A DNA stretch of 64,000 bases from Roseiarcus sp963759955 (GCA_963759955.1 CAVXCA010000042.1:142853-206852); one strand, 5' to 3'; counted from the stretch's first letter, positions 10,467 to 20,800 are shown. The notes: generated by a model not told the origin, from the sequence alone. Program-made: numbers and translations.

Positions 10467-11060
10467 ATGACACGAACGCGCTTCGCCCTCGCCTTCGCCG
10501 CCGTGGCGTTCGCGGGCGCGGCTTTCGCGGCGGATTTGCCGTCGCAGTCGCCGCTTCCCTCCCTCGCCGCCGATCCCGGGACGCAAGCGCCGGACTGGAA
10601 GGGTTTCTACATCGGCACAGGAATCGCCGTCGCCTCGTTCAAGGGCGAAAAGGGCGCGGTCGGCGGCGAAGTTTTCGGCGGCTACGATCACAAGTTCGAC
10701 AACAACGTCGTGCTCGGCGTGCAGTTTTCCACCGGCTACAATCCCTGGATCTTTCCCAGCGGCCGATATCACGGCTTCGATTTCGCCGAGACGAGCGTCA
10801 AGGTCGGCTACGAAATGGGCCGTCTGACGCCCTACGTCGTGACCGGCGTCGGGGTGGCCAGAGCGACCAATTTCGGCGGCGGCCTCGCCAACCTCGACGA
10901 TTCGCTCAACGGCGCGTTCAGCGGTCCCGGCGCGGCGCAAGCGGTGGGGTCGGTCGGCGCCGGCTTCGACTACGCCCTCACCAACAACATCCATGTCGGC
11001 CTCGAAGCGAGCGTCAGCAACGTCGGCCCGTTCGGCGCCGCCGGGCCGTTCGGCCATTAA
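10467..11060 (+). CDS. Small outer-membrane beta-barrel protein (Omp25/RopB-like)
   Basis: About 197 residues from the ATG at 10467, with a signal peptide cleaved after AGAAFA (residue ~21) and the alphaproteobacterial sequence ADLPSQ right after it. The mature part starts with DWKGFYIGTGIAVAS, typical of RopB/Omp25-type eight-stranded barrels, then alternating strands (VLGVQFSTGYNPW, SVKVGYEMGRLTPYVVTGVGVA, AGFDYALTNNIHVGLEAS). It ends GPFGAAGPFGH, without the terminal Phe usual for barrels, which may hint at an atypical end. An outer-membrane structural or stress role is inferred. Confidence 0.8.
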   Translation: MTRTRFALAFAAVAFAGAAFAADLPSQSPLPSLAADPGTQAPDWKGFYIGTGIAVASFKGEKGAVGGEVFGGYDHKFDNNVVLGVQFSTGYNPWIFPSGRYHGFDFAETSVKVGYEMGRLTPYVVTGVGVARATNFGGGLANLDDSLNGAFSGPGAAQAVGSVGAGFDYALTNNIHVGLEASVSNVGPFGAAGPFGH

Positions 11061-11147
11061 CGGCGTCGGCGAAACCGCGGAGCGCCGCGATTGCCTTCGC
11101 CGACGTGGCGCGATACCTCATCCAAGCTCTTCCAAGAATCGGATCCC

Positions 11148-12713
11148 ATGCAGACTTTGAACCGCCGGGCGTTGCTCGTCAGCGTGGTCGCCGCCTCCGG
11201 CGCGCGCCTTCTTCGGCCGGCTTTCGCGCAACAGCCGCCGGAAGCCGCCGCCACACCCGCCTTCGCCTACGCCAATGTCGTCAGGCGAGCGCACGATCTG
11301 GCCGGCGCGCCGTTCGACGCTTCGATTCCCCCGCTTCCCGATGCGATCGCCGGGCTCGACTACGACCAGTGGCGCGACATCCGCTTCAAGTCCGACAAGC
11401 CGCTGCTCGGCGAGCCCGGCGCGAGCTTCCAGCTCGAACTCTTCCACCTCGGCCATCTCTACAAGCGCCCGGTCGTCGTCAACGTGCTGCGCGACGGCAT
11501 TCCCGCGCCCGTGCCCTATGCGGCCAATCTCTTCGACTACGGCCACAACAAGATCCCCGCCGGCCTGCCGATCAATCTCGGCTTCGCCGGCTTTCGCCTG
11601 CGCTATCCGCTCAACGCGCCTCACGTCATGGACGAGGTCGTCGCGTTTCTCGGCGCGAGCTACTATCGCTTTCTCGGCCGCGGCCAGCGCTACGGCCTGT
11701 CGGCGCGGGGCCTCGGCATCGGCTCGGGCGCGCGCGCCAACGAGGAATTCCCCTTCTTCCGCGAATTCTGGATCGACACGCCCGATCCGGCGGCCGACCG
11801 CATCGTGGTCCACGCGCTGCTCGACGGCGAATCGGCCACCGGCGCCTTCCGCTTCGAGATCGTTCCCTCGCTGGAGACCAGCGTCGACGTGACCGCGACG
11901 CTGTTCGCGCGCCGCTCCATCAGCGCGCTCGGCATGGCGCCGCTGTCCTCGATGTTCCTGAGAGGCAAGAACGACCATCGCGTCGACGACGACTTCCGCA
12001 CCGAGCTGCATGATTCGGACGGCCTGCTGATGCACACGGGCGCCGGCGAGTGGATCTGGCGCCCGCTCAGCAACCCCGCCGCGCCGGCGATCTCGACCTT
12101 CCTCGACAACAACGTGCGCGGATTCGGGCTCGTCCAGCGCGACCGCTCGTTCGATCACTACCAGGACCTCGACCTCGCCTACGAGCTCCGGCCCAGCTAC
12201 TGGATCGAGCCGCACGAGGGTTGGGGCGAAGGCGGCGTCGAGCTGGTGGAGTTGCCGACCGACAACGAAAGCAACGACAACATCGTCGCCGACTGGACGC
12301 CGAAGCAGACTTTCGAAGCCGGCCGCTCGATGAGTTTCGGCTACCGCATCACCGCGCTGACCAACGATTCGCGGCTGACGCCGGGGGCGCGCGCGATCAA
12401 CACCTTCCGCGCCGAGCCGCACGCCCTCGGCTCCGCCGAAGCGCCGCCGCCGGGCTCGACGCGCTTCCTGATCGATTTCTCCGGCGGCGATCTCGGCTAT
12501 TACCTCAGCGACCCGACGCTGGTCGAAGTGGTGGCGACGACCTCGGCGGGCCGGGTGCTACGCACCTTCCTCGCGCCCAACACCCATATCAGCGGCTTCC
12601 GCGCCGGCGTCGACGTCGCGGTCGACCCGGGCCAGAGCTGCGACGTGCGCGTTTTCCTGCGCGCCGCCAACAAGGCGCTGACGGAGACCTGGACCTTCCC
12701 CTGGCGGGCGTGA
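11148..12713 (+). CDS. opgG: Periplasmic glucan biosynthesis protein OpgG/OpgD
   Basis: A protein of 521 residues from the ATG at 11148. The N-terminus, LNRRALLVSVVAASGARLL, has a twin Arg followed by a hydrophobic stretch and AFA cleavage site, so export through Tat is possible (as in OpgD). The mature part matches the MdoG family: the YDQWRDIRFK motif, the GLPINLGFAGFRLRYPLN region, the NEEFPFFREFWIDTP block, and the C-terminal Ig-like domain with WTFPWRA. These proteins shape the backbone and branching of osmoregulated periplasmic glucans. No OpgH synthase is found in this window. G versus D cannot be settled from sequence alone. Confidence 0.93.
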   Translation: MQTLNRRALLVSVVAASGARLLRPAFAQQPPEAAATPAFAYANVVRRAHDLAGAPFDASIPPLPDAIAGLDYDQWRDIRFKSDKPLLGEPGASFQLELFHLGHLYKRPVVVNVLRDGIPAPVPYAANLFDYGHNKIPAGLPINLGFAGFRLRYPLNAPHVMDEVVAFLGASYYRFLGRGQRYGLSARGLGIGSGARANEEFPFFREFWIDTPDPAADRIVVHALLDGESATGAFRFEIVPSLETSVDVTATLFARRSISALGMAPLSSMFLRGKNDHRVDDDFRTELHDSDGLLMHTGAGEWIWRPLSNPAAPAISTFLDNNVRGFGLVQRDRSFDHYQDLDLAYELRPSYWIEPHEGWGEGGVELVELPTDNESNDNIVADWTPKQTFEAGRSMSFGYRITALTNDSRLTPGARAINTFRAEPHALGSAEAPPPGSTRFLIDFSGGDLGYYLSDPTLVEVVATTSAGRVLRTFLAPNTHISGFRAGVDVAVDPGQSCDVRVFLRAANKALTETWTFPWRA

Positions 12714-12747
12714 GGCTGGGCGCGACGGCGCGAACGCGAACGCGCCG

Positions 12748-13644
12748 TCAATTCAGATGAAAGCGAATCGTCGTGCTGGCGGAGAACTCGCCGCCGGGAG
12801 GCGGCGGCGCGGCGACCGAGCGAACGATCTGGCGAGCGGCGGCGTCGAGTTCGGCCGAGCCGGAGGACTGAACCACTGTGACGCTGGCCATCCCGCCGCC
12901 GGCGCCGACCGAGAACGAAACGACCGCGGCGCCGGTGACGCCGCGCTCCCGCGCTGAATCGGGGTAGTATTTGCGGGCGCCGATCTGCGCGAGCAGCATC
13001 GCCGCGTAGGTCGCGCGCGTCATGCCGACGTCCTGCGCCAGGCCTTCGCGCACGCCGACGCGATGCGCTTCGGAAGCCGGGTCGTCGTTCACGGCTTTCT
13101 GCGCATTGGCGAGCAGAGGACGCGGCTTCGGCTTGGGTTTGGGTTTAGGCTTGGGCGGCGGCGGAACCGACTGCGTTTCGACCGGCTTGGCCGCTGGCGG
13201 CGGAGGCGGCGGCGGGGGCGGCGGCGCCGGCAGAACGATCGCGTCAGCGGCCTCTTTGAGCACCGGCGAGGGCGGATCGGGCGGCGGCGGCAACGGATCG
13301 AACGCCATCGTATCGGGCGGCGGCGGCGAATCGGGAGGCTGCGGCTCCGGGCGCTTCTCCTCGACGATGGGATCTGGCGTCGGATCGGGCGGCGGCGCCT
13401 GCTGCGCCATCACGTCCTTCGTCGTTTCCGGCGCTTCGTCGCCCTGAGCGACCAACGTCAGATCGAGCGTCTCCAGCGCCGGCGGCGGCGCGACGCGAAA
13501 AAAGGCGAATCCGTACAAAGCGGCGGCGTGCAGCGCGACGATCACGAGCAGCGACGAGAGGCGCAGCCAGCGCGGCGAGGCCTCGAATTCCAGCGCCGGG
13601 GTCGGCGTCGAGACGAACGCCCAATCCGCGTCGATGGCGCTCAC
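12748..13644 (-). CDS. tonB: TonB energy-transducing protein
   Basis: A 298-residue protein with a cytoplasmic N-terminus, one transmembrane helix (~residues 28-48, LLVIVALHAAALYGFAFF), a long Pro-rich and Lys-Pro periplasmic spacer (residues ~70-190, including KPKPKPKPKP), and a C-terminal TonB domain (~205-298) with YYPDSARERGVTGAAVVSF. It carries proton-motive energy from ExbB-ExbD to outer-membrane receptors. The start is a GTG overlapping the exbD stop (GTGA), so translation is coupled. It is the third gene of a leftward exbB-exbD-tonB set just downstream of a TonB-dependent receptor gene. Confidence 0.93.
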   Translation of the reverse strand: MSAIDADWAFVSTPTPALEFEASPRWLRLSSLLVIVALHAAALYGFAFFRVAPPPALETLDLTLVAQGDEAPETTKDVMAQQAPPPDPTPDPIVEEKRPEPQPPDSPPPPDTMAFDPLPPPPDPPSPVLKEAADAIVLPAPPPPPPPPPPAAKPVETQSVPPPPKPKPKPKPKPRPLLANAQKAVNDDPASEAHRVGVREGLAQDVGMTRATYAAMLLAQIGARKYYPDSARERGVTGAAVVSFSVGAGGGMASVTVVQSSGSAELDAAARQIVRSVAAPPPPGGEFSASTTIRFHLN

Positions 13645-14195
13645 GGCGGATTCCCCGGCGCTTGCGGCGCGGCCGCGGGCGCGGCGGCTGGAGCGGCGGA
13701 CGGCGCCGCGGCTGCGGGCGCCGCCGGCGCCGCGTCGGCCGGCGTCGGTTGCACGGACGGCGCGGGCGTGGCGGCGGGCCGATTCTCGGACATGATCGCG
13801 ATTTTGGTCAGGCCGTTGCTCGCCAGGAGATCGAGCACGCCGATGATTTGGCCATACTCGGCCTCCGTGTCGCCGCGCAGGCGGATCGCCGTGTCTTCGT
13901 CGCCCGCCAGCTTGGCGCGCACGCTGTCGACGAGCAATTCCTTGGCGACTTCGTCGGCGTTGAGGAAAATCTTGCCCTCTTTGGAAATCGTAATCGTAAC
14001 CGGTTCGCGCGGCTTCATCGGTTGCGCGGACTTGGCCTGCGGCAAGTTGATCTTGACCCCGGCGGCCAGCATCGGCGCGGTGATCATGAAGACGATCAGC
14101 AGAACGAGCATCACGTCGACCAGCGGCGTGACGTTGATGTCGGCGAGCGGCTGGTAAAGGCGCGCGCCGGATTTAGGGGACGGTCCGAGCGCCAT
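13641..14195 (-). CDS. exbD: ExbD biopolymer transport protein
   Basis: A 184-residue protein. Residues ~17-42 hold ADINVTPLVDVMLVLLIVFMI, with the Asp essential for proton use in ExbD/TolR. The periplasmic domain follows (~45-135). The C-terminus carries an unusual ~45-residue Ala/Pro-rich tail (AAPAAPAAAAPSAAPAAAP) that is not part of the standard fold and makes it longer than the usual ~140 residues. It works in the inner membrane with ExbB and TonB. It starts just after exbB ends and overlaps tonB by four bases. Confidence 0.93.
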   Translation of the reverse strand: MALGPSPKSGARLYQPLADINVTPLVDVMLVLLIVFMITAPMLAAGVKINLPQAKSAQPMKPREPVTITISKEGKIFLNADEVAKELLVDSVRAKLAGDEDTAIRLRGDTEAEYGQIIGVLDLLASNGLTKIAIMSENRPAATPAPSVQPTPADAAPAAPAAAAPSAAPAAAPAAAPQAPGNPP

Positions 14196-14196
14196 T

Positions 14197-14832
<636 letters not shown>

Positions 14833-14976
14833 CGCGACACTGATCCTTCAAGTTCATGAAGAGAACGCGACACTCGAGGGCGCCGCCGCCGGCGCGCCCT
14901 GACCCCGACGCGATATCCCCAGAAAAAGTCGACGGCGGGCCGGAGCCCGCCGCCGCAATCCGCTTCGCCGAGTTGA

Positions 14977-17415
14977 TCAGAAATCGACCTTCACTTGGCC
15001 GTAGACGTAACGCCCGGACTGGAACGAATAGGTCAGCGCGCCGCCCGCTACGCTGGGCCCGCCGGGGACGATCGCCCCGGTCGAGGTCGGATCGCCGGCG
15101 ACTTCGGTGATCGCGCGGTTGTCGAAGATGTTGTTCACGCCGAGCCGGAACTCCGCCTTCTTGCCAAAGCCGAGTTTCGCGAGATAGTCGGTGCGATAGC
15201 CGGCGACGAAGTCGGTCTCGTTGTAAGGAGCGATCTTGTTGAGGCTCCCGACGCCGCCCGCGCAAGCGGCGGTGCTGGCGTCGCCGACGCCGCACTGCCC
15301 GTTGGAGCCGTACATGTTGCCGTTCACCTTGTAGAGCAGCGAACCGAAGAAGGTCTGATCGTCGTAGATCAGACCGCCCGCAGCGGTGTAGCGCGGCGCG
15401 TCGCCGACCCAGAGGCCTGTGTACAGGCCGGAGATATATTTGGCGTTCGACACGGCGCCCGAGGCGTAGAGCGACAGCCCTTTCTGGATGACATACGTGC
15501 CTTCGGCCTCGACGCCCTGATAGCGCGCCGTGCCGGCGTTCAAGTAAGTCGTGCTGCCGTCGGCCGCATTGTTCGTTACGGGAAAGTTCGTCGCGGTGAC
15601 CGAATAGACGTCGGCGTCGACAGCGAATTTGTCGTTCTTGTAAACCGAGCCGAATTGGAAGTTCGAGGTGCGCTCCGGCTGGATGTTCGAATTGGCGAAG
15701 TTGGTGACGTAATAGGCGCTGACCGTCGGCGCGAGGAAGCCTTCGGACGCCTGGCCGTAAATCGTCAAGTCGGGCAATACGCGATAGCGCACGTCGAGGA
15801 ACGGCAGGGCGGCGGAATACGTGTGGGTGAAATCGGCCGGCTCCAGCGTCGTCTGGTTGACCAGCGCGTCGTGGATGCGTTCGAAAGACTCGTACTTGAA
15901 GCCAGGCGTGATCGTCAGCTGATCCGTCGGCTTCCAATGATACTCGACGTAGGGCTGAAAATTATCGATCTTCGAATTGAGATTGAGTTTGTAGTACGCC
16001 GCGTTGAGAACCGTCTGATTGTTCGTGCCGGTGACCGTCGTCGGCATGCTGCTGTAGAGCTGGCCGGTCGTGTAATCGTAGTATTCCTGCAGACGGTCGT
16101 TGCTCACATATTCCCACCAGAATCCCGTATTCAACGTGCCGGACGCCATTCCCGCGTTGACGTCCTTGGAGACGTTGAAAATGTCGCCGTAGGCGCGGTA
16201 GTCGTTGTCCTTGAGGTAGCCGGTGACGTCGTTGGCGCCGACGTTCGGGAACGTGACCGTCGTCGCCGTCGCGATGATGTCGTCTTTGAGGAACCAGCCC
16301 GGCATTTTGACGGATTGAATCGTGCCCTTGTTCGCGGTGTTGGGCTGGCCTTCGATCGTCTGATTGTTGCCGTTGTTCTGCAGCGTCGGATAGGTGTAGG
16401 CGTACGTATAAACTTTATCGTCGAAATTCAGCCCCCATTCCGTACCCTTCATATCGATGTATTCCATGTCGGTTTGTTTGACGGAATTGTTATAACCGAC
16501 ATATTCTTCGGTAGCAGGGTTGTTGTTGATTTCGCCGTAATTCTTACCGTAAAGATCGAGTTGCAGTTTCGTAATCGGATTGATGTTGTTGTAGTGCTCG
16601 AGCCCGAAAGTCGACAGGCCGGTGAAGGTGAAATCGCCGAACTGGTGCTGGATCTTGAACAAGGCGTAATCGGATCGCACGTCGCCGAAATCGATTTGTC
16701 CGTTGGTCTGCTCATGGTCGTATTGCACGAGCAGCTTGGTGCCGCTGGTATCGAGCAGGCCGGACTGCAAGGTCGTCGTCGCGGTCCACGTGCCCCAACT
16801 GCCGAACGAACTCGTCACCGAGCCGCCGAACTTGTCGGAGACGGCGCAGGAATTGAGCGACAGGGTGCCGCCGAATGTCGCGTAGCCGGCCTGGCTCGCC
16901 TGGCCCGGACCGCGATCGACGGTTTCGCTGCACAGGAACGCGCCGGGGAAATAAGCGTTCGAGTGATGGGTCGGATCGTTGACGTCGCCGAACGGCACGC
17001 CGTCGAACGTGATGTTGAATTGGCCGTCGACGAAGCCGCGCCAGCTGCTCTTGGTGTCGCCGAGCGCGCCGTTCGAGTTGGAGTTCACGAAGTTCGGCGT
17101 GAACTGCAGCGACTGGTTGTAGTCTGCGGTCGGCGGCGCGATGTCCCGGATCACCTTGTCGGAGACTGTCGAGCCCGGTTGGATCTCGTTGAGATTGCCC
17201 TGCGAGGGGGCGAGCGCCGGCGCCGTGCCGGGCGTGGCGTTGGTGCCGATGGCGTCCGGATTCGGAGCCGTCGCCTGGGCGCCTTGGACGTCGACCACGC
17301 CGATGTTGGCGGGTTGCGCCCGCGCCGACGAGGCGAGGAACAGCGCAAGAACGAGGGTCGACGCGCCGCCGACGCGCGCGCGACGGCCGCAATAACTACA
17401 CGATTTCAACGCCAT
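14977..17415 (-). CDS. TonB-dependent outer-membrane receptor
   Basis: A protein of 812 residues from the ATG at 17415, with a signal peptide ending SSARAQ (~residue 33). The plug domain follows (~60-200, with QSLQFTPNFVNSNSNG and FNITFDGVPFGD). The barrel occupies the rest and ends in alternating strands, SFQSGRYVYGQVKVDF, with the C-terminal Phe needed for barrel assembly. No clear TonB-box can be read, although the mature N-terminus has the ~50-residue extension before the plug. The ligand is not evident: neither siderophore nor B12 features can be claimed. Being next to exbB-exbD-tonB and an acid phosphatase, a phosphorylated or metal-containing compound is conceivable. Confidence 0.93.
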   Translation of the reverse strand: MALKSCSYCGRRARVGGASTLVLALFLASSARAQPANIGVVDVQGAQATAPNPDAIGTNATPGTAPALAPSQGNLNEIQPGSTVSDKVIRDIAPPTADYNQSLQFTPNFVNSNSNGALGDTKSSWRGFVDGQFNITFDGVPFGDVNDPTHHSNAYFPGAFLCSETVDRGPGQASQAGYATFGGTLSLNSCAVSDKFGGSVTSSFGSWGTWTATTTLQSGLLDTSGTKLLVQYDHEQTNGQIDFGDVRSDYALFKIQHQFGDFTFTGLSTFGLEHYNNINPITKLQLDLYGKNYGEINNNPATEEYVGYNNSVKQTDMEYIDMKGTEWGLNFDDKVYTYAYTYPTLQNNGNNQTIEGQPNTANKGTIQSVKMPGWFLKDDIIATATTVTFPNVGANDVTGYLKDNDYRAYGDIFNVSKDVNAGMASGTLNTGFWWEYVSNDRLQEYYDYTTGQLYSSMPTTVTGTNNQTVLNAAYYKLNLNSKIDNFQPYVEYHWKPTDQLTITPGFKYESFERIHDALVNQTTLEPADFTHTYSAALPFLDVRYRVLPDLTIYGQASEGFLAPTVSAYYVTNFANSNIQPERTSNFQFGSVYKNDKFAVDADVYSVTATNFPVTNNAADGSTTYLNAGTARYQGVEAEGTYVIQKGLSLYASGAVSNAKYISGLYTGLWVGDAPRYTAAGGLIYDDQTFFGSLLYKVNGNMYGSNGQCGVGDASTAACAGGVGSLNKIAPYNETDFVAGYRTDYLAKLGFGKKAEFRLGVNNIFDNRAITEVAGDPTSTGAIVPGGPSVAGGALTYSFQSGRYVYGQVKVDF

Positions 17416-17779
17416 GATCCCCAGCCCTGTTCTTTGCGTCGCAACGGCGAACGCTCGTACCGACGTCGGCCCGCTCGGCGAATTCCCGCTCGGCGCGCGA
17501 CCGACTTGCCCCAGGGGCAAAGACCACGCCGAATTAACGATTTGTTTACGAGTTTATGAAGTTTCGACAACGGCGGGCTGCGCCATGTGCGCGGCAGCAA
17601 AGCCGACGCCGCTCCTCGGCGTTCGCGCAAAGTCGTCCGGCGCCGGCAAGGCCGATCGGGTCTGCAAGAATTTGAAATCCCTCGGCTGGCTCCGCTCGGT
17701 CAGAAGCGCTGGCCGGCAGAACGACGAATCGCGGCGAGAGGACAAAATGTCGCAGGCCGGAAGGCCGCCAACGAACGCT
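17416..17779. other. Upstream region of the TonB-receptor gene
   Basis: No supported gene in these ~360 bases. An AT-rich patch at 17530-17575 contains TTAA-N7-TTTA (17534-17548), one base off the CtrA consensus, about 120 bases upstream of the receptor start. It is a weak candidate regulatory site. No Fur-type or Pho-type box is visible. Confidence 0.4.
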
Positions 17780-18487
17780 TCACTTCATTTCCGGCAGGCC
17801 GAGAACGGCGCGCATTTCTGTCCTGGCGGCGGCGAGTTCCTGCCGGTATTGCGGGTTCTGCGTCATGATCGCGTGGACGGAATAGGCGAGCAATTTGGCG
17901 GCCTGAACGTCGCTCGGATAGTGCACGCCGCAGACCAGCCGGTTATGGCCATAGCTTTCCGCGCGGGCGAGAATTTCGTCGCGCTTTTCCGGCGCCATTT
18001 CCGTGAGGGTCAAGCCGAGGAGAAAGCCGAGCGTGGTGTGGCCGCTGGGATAGGAATCGTCCTTGCCCTTGCTCTTGCAGACGGGATTCAGCGTCGTGTC
18101 GTAAGTGTAGGGGTGGATGCGGTGAAAAAAGGCCTTGGCGGGCCCCGCGTTGACGCTTTCGTCGTTGGCGACGCGCCTGCCGAACGCGGCCGTCAGCGGC
18201 AGGTTTTGCTCATTGAATTTGTCGCCGAACACCGTCTTGAAGAGAAAGATATGCTCGTTCTCGGCGTCCCATTGCGCTTGAGCGACCTCGGCGGCGGTGC
18301 GGGTCTTTTCGATTTCGTGCAGCTGGGCCAATTCGGCCCTCTGTCCGTCCGAACCGTCGGCGGGCGGCGAGGGCAGGATTTCGGCGCCGTGAGACGGGTC
18401 GGCGGGCGCGAAGGACGGATCGCGCGCGAACGCCGGCGCGGCGGCGAGCGCAACGGCGACGAGAAGGACGGCGAAAGTCTTGGTCAT
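17780..18487 (-). CDS. Periplasmic class A-type acid phosphatase (PAP2 superfamily)
   Basis: A protein of 235 residues from the ATG at 18487, chosen because AAGGGAG lies seven bases upstream; an ATG at 18514 overlaps the previous stop but lacks such a site. The signal peptide ends PAFA. The PAP2/vanadate-type motifs are SYPSGHTT in the middle and NRLVCGVHYPSD near the C-terminus (R-x5-H-x3-D). Compared with PhoC/PhoN the first motif reads K-x6-HP rather than K-x6-RP, and SR is NR, so activity may be altered. It would release phosphate from organic esters in the periplasm. It probably forms an operon with the propeller gene upstream. Confidence 0.85.
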   Translation of the reverse strand: MTKTFAVLLVAVALAAAPAFARDPSFAPADPSHGAEILPSPPADGSDGQRAELAQLHEIEKTRTAAEVAQAQWDAENEHIFLFKTVFGDKFNEQNLPLTAAFGRRVANDESVNAGPAKAFFHRIHPYTYDTTLNPVCKSKGKDDSYPSGHTTLGFLLGLTLTEMAPEKRDEILARAESYGHNRLVCGVHYPSDVQAAKLLAYSVHAIMTQNPQYRQELAAARTEMRAVLGLPEMK

Positions 18488-18510
18488 CACCCGCTCCCTT
18501 GTGCGACGGC

Positions 18511-19530
18511 TCATTTCAACTCGGAGACGACGAGGATTTCAAACGTGCCGGGAAGCGGTTTCGGGCGTGCGCCCTCGCTCTCGGGCGGCGCGAATTTAGC
18601 GGTCGGCAGATAGACGCGGCCGGTTTCCGGATCGAGGGCGCCGGTCTTGGCGCCCGGTTGGGTTTGCACCGTCGCGGCCACCTTCGCGATATCAGGCCCG
18701 CCGAGCGCAAGGACGGTCAACGCGCCATCGGCGCAGGGGATGAAGGCGCGATGGCGCCGATCGTCCAGCAATACGCCGTCCGCCCCCTTGCAGATGGCGA
18801 GCGTAGCGAGGTCTTTGCCGCTCTTCTCGTCGACGACCTTGGCGACTTGGTTCTTGCAAGCGGAAATCAGCACGCCGAGCGAAGCGTCGCGCGCGAGGCC
18901 CGTCGGCGCCTCGCACCCGGGCAATGCATAGTCGCCCGTCGTCTTGCGCGCGGCAACGTCGACGATCGCGATTTCGGCGGTGTCTTCGAGATTGACGAAG
19001 ATGCGGCCGCTTTCGTCCGCGGCGGCGGCCTCCGGCTTGCCGCCCAGGGCGACGGCGCCCGCGCCCGCCCTATTGGCGATGTCGTAAACGGTCGCGTCCT
19101 TGCTCTTGGCGTTGAAAATGACGACGAGGCCCGACTTGGGCTCGACCACCACGGCGTCGGGCGAAACGCCGGTGGGGATGGTCGCCTCCACCTTCCCGGA
19201 GACGCCGTCGAACAAAACGGCGTCATTCGAACGTCCGTTGGCGCTGACGACCAGCGCCGAATTCGGAACCGGCAGAACGCCATGCACGCCCGCGCCGTCG
19301 ACCACCTTGTCCGTCACTTTGCCCGAAGCCAGATCCACCGCCATCACGCCGTAGTCGCGCGCGACATAGAGGCGATGGGTCCCTGCGTCGACCGACGCCA
19401 AGTCCCAGCCGCCGTCGGGACCGGCGATGCGCTGAACGACCGCAAAGGAATTCGCCGCCGGTTGCGCGGCGGCGGCAAGCGCCGAAGCGGTCGCGACGAA
19501 TACGATGACGGCTTTGAGGAATGAATTCAC
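18511..19530 (-). CDS. Secreted YncE-like beta-propeller protein
   Basis: About 339 residues from the GTG at 19530 (a longer TTG reading at 19557 is less likely because the signal peptide begins at NSFLKAVIVFVATASALAAAA). Repeated ~40-residue units with the pattern D-x-x-x-x-x-L-Y-V-A-R and V-x-D-x-x-x-G-K (GVMAVDLASGKV, AVLFDGVSGKVEATIPTG, AEIAIVDVAARKTTGDYALPG) mark a seven-bladed propeller of the YncE/40-residue YVTN type. It is periplasmic by its signal. Function unknown; such proteins often go with metal or nutrient uptake loci. The stop codon nearly touches the phosphatase gene, indicating coupled expression. Confidence 0.82.
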   Translation of the reverse strand: MNSFLKAVIVFVATASALAAAAQPAANSFAVVQRIAGPDGGWDLASVDAGTHRLYVARDYGVMAVDLASGKVTDKVVDGAGVHGVLPVPNSALVVSANGRSNDAVLFDGVSGKVEATIPTGVSPDAVVVEPKSGLVVIFNAKSKDATVYDIANRAGAGAVALGGKPEAAAADESGRIFVNLEDTAEIAIVDVAARKTTGDYALPGCEAPTGLARDASLGVLISACKNQVAKVVDEKSGKDLATLAICKGADGVLLDDRRHRAFIPCADGALTVLALGGPDIAKVAATVQTQPGAKTGALDPETGRVYLPTAKFAPPESEGARPKPLPGTFEILVVSELK

Positions 19531-19653
19531 AGCCCTGACCCCGACGTTGTCGATCAATGGTTTCGCGCCGGCTCAGCCGACGCGCGCGCCGACGTTAAGC
19601 TGACCAACATGTCGCCGATATAACGAGGACCACAGAGGCGCCGACGTCGCCCC

Positions 19654-20800
19654 CTACCCCGTCAGCGCCGCGTCGAGGTCGCGCCACAGGTCCTCGACGT
19701 CCTCGATCCCCGCGGAAAGGCGCAACAGGTCGGGCGGACAGGGAGAGCCCGCGCCCTCGATCGAGGCGCGGTGCTCGATCAGCGATTCGACGCCGCCGAG
19801 CGAAGTCGCGCGCTTCCACAGCTTCACCCGCGCCGCGGTCGCGATCGCTTGCCTTTCGCCGCCGCGCGCGCGGATCGACAGCATGCCGCCGAATCCGCCC
19901 TGCATCTGCCGCTTGGCGAGGTCATGGCCGGGATGATCGGCGAGGCCGGGATAGAGCACGGCGGCGACGCTCGCGTGGTTCGACAGGCGGTGCGCCAATT
20001 CCAGCGCGTTGGCGCTCGCGGCGCGCACCCGCAGATCGAGCGTGCGCAAGCCCCGGATCAGCAGGAACGCCTCGAACGGCCCGAGAATCATGCCGTGGCT
20101 CGCGCGGATCTTGCGCACGCGCGCGCTTTGCTCGTCCTCGCGCGCGAAGCACAGCGCGCCGGCGACGACGTCGGAATGGCCGTTGAGATACTTGGTCGCC
20201 GAGTGCATGACGAAATCGGCGCCGAGCGCGATCGGCCGGGTGAACACCGGCGTCGCGCAGGTCGAAGTCGACGGCGAGCGCGGCGCCCGCGCCATGGGCG
20301 ATTGTGGCCGCGCCGGCGATGTCGCTGACGCCCCACAACGGGTTGCTCGGCGTCTCCAGCCAGACGAGCCGGGTCGCCCCCGGCCTCACCGCCGCGCGCA
20401 ACGCCGCCAAGTCCTCGCAATCGCAAAACGTCGCTTCGAGCCCGAAAGCCGGCGCCTCCACGGCGAGCCAATTGCGCAGCGCCCAATACATCACCCGCGG
20501 CGCGACGATATGCGCGCCCGGCGCGAAGCTCAAGAACAGCGCGATCGCCGCCGACGAGCCCGAGCCGAACAGCAGCGTCGAAGACGCCCCCTCCAGCGCA
20601 CCGACGACTTGCTCGCCCTCGCGCACGGTGGCGTTGTCGGGGCGGCCGTAGACATAGCCGCTCGAATAGCCGTTGTCGGGATCGCGCAGGAAGGTCGTCG
20701 TCACGTGCAGCGGCGGCACGAGGCCGCGCGTCGCCTCGTCGATGCGCCCGAGCGCCTGCGCGGCGAGCGTGCGCCGGCACCAATCCGTCTCGTCGCTCAC
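19654..20800 (-). pseudogene. Trans-sulfuration PLP enzyme (cystathionine gamma-synthase/beta-lyase family), frameshifted
   Basis: The N-terminal part (20800 to ~20268) reads MSDETDWCRRTLAAQALG and carries the PLP-fold motifs TTFLRDPDNGYSSGYVYGR and LVWLETPSNPLW. The C-terminal part (from ~20264) has FVMHSATKYLNGHSDVV with the PLP-binding Lys. They are in different frames: the strand reads GTCGACTTCGACC where GTCGACTCGACC would keep the frame, so one T is extra at ~20265-20266. Joined, the protein is ~381 residues, the normal family length. The ATG overlaps the stop of the UbiH-like gene upstream. The lesion may be real or a sequence error. Substrate preference cannot be told. Confidence 0.85.

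Noticed and set aside
14995..17559. Very long open frame on the plus strand opposite the TonB receptor
   Set aside because: It is a high-GC antisense shadow; the translation is Val/Gly/Arg/Asp-rich without motifs, and the opposite strand gives a full TonB receptor.
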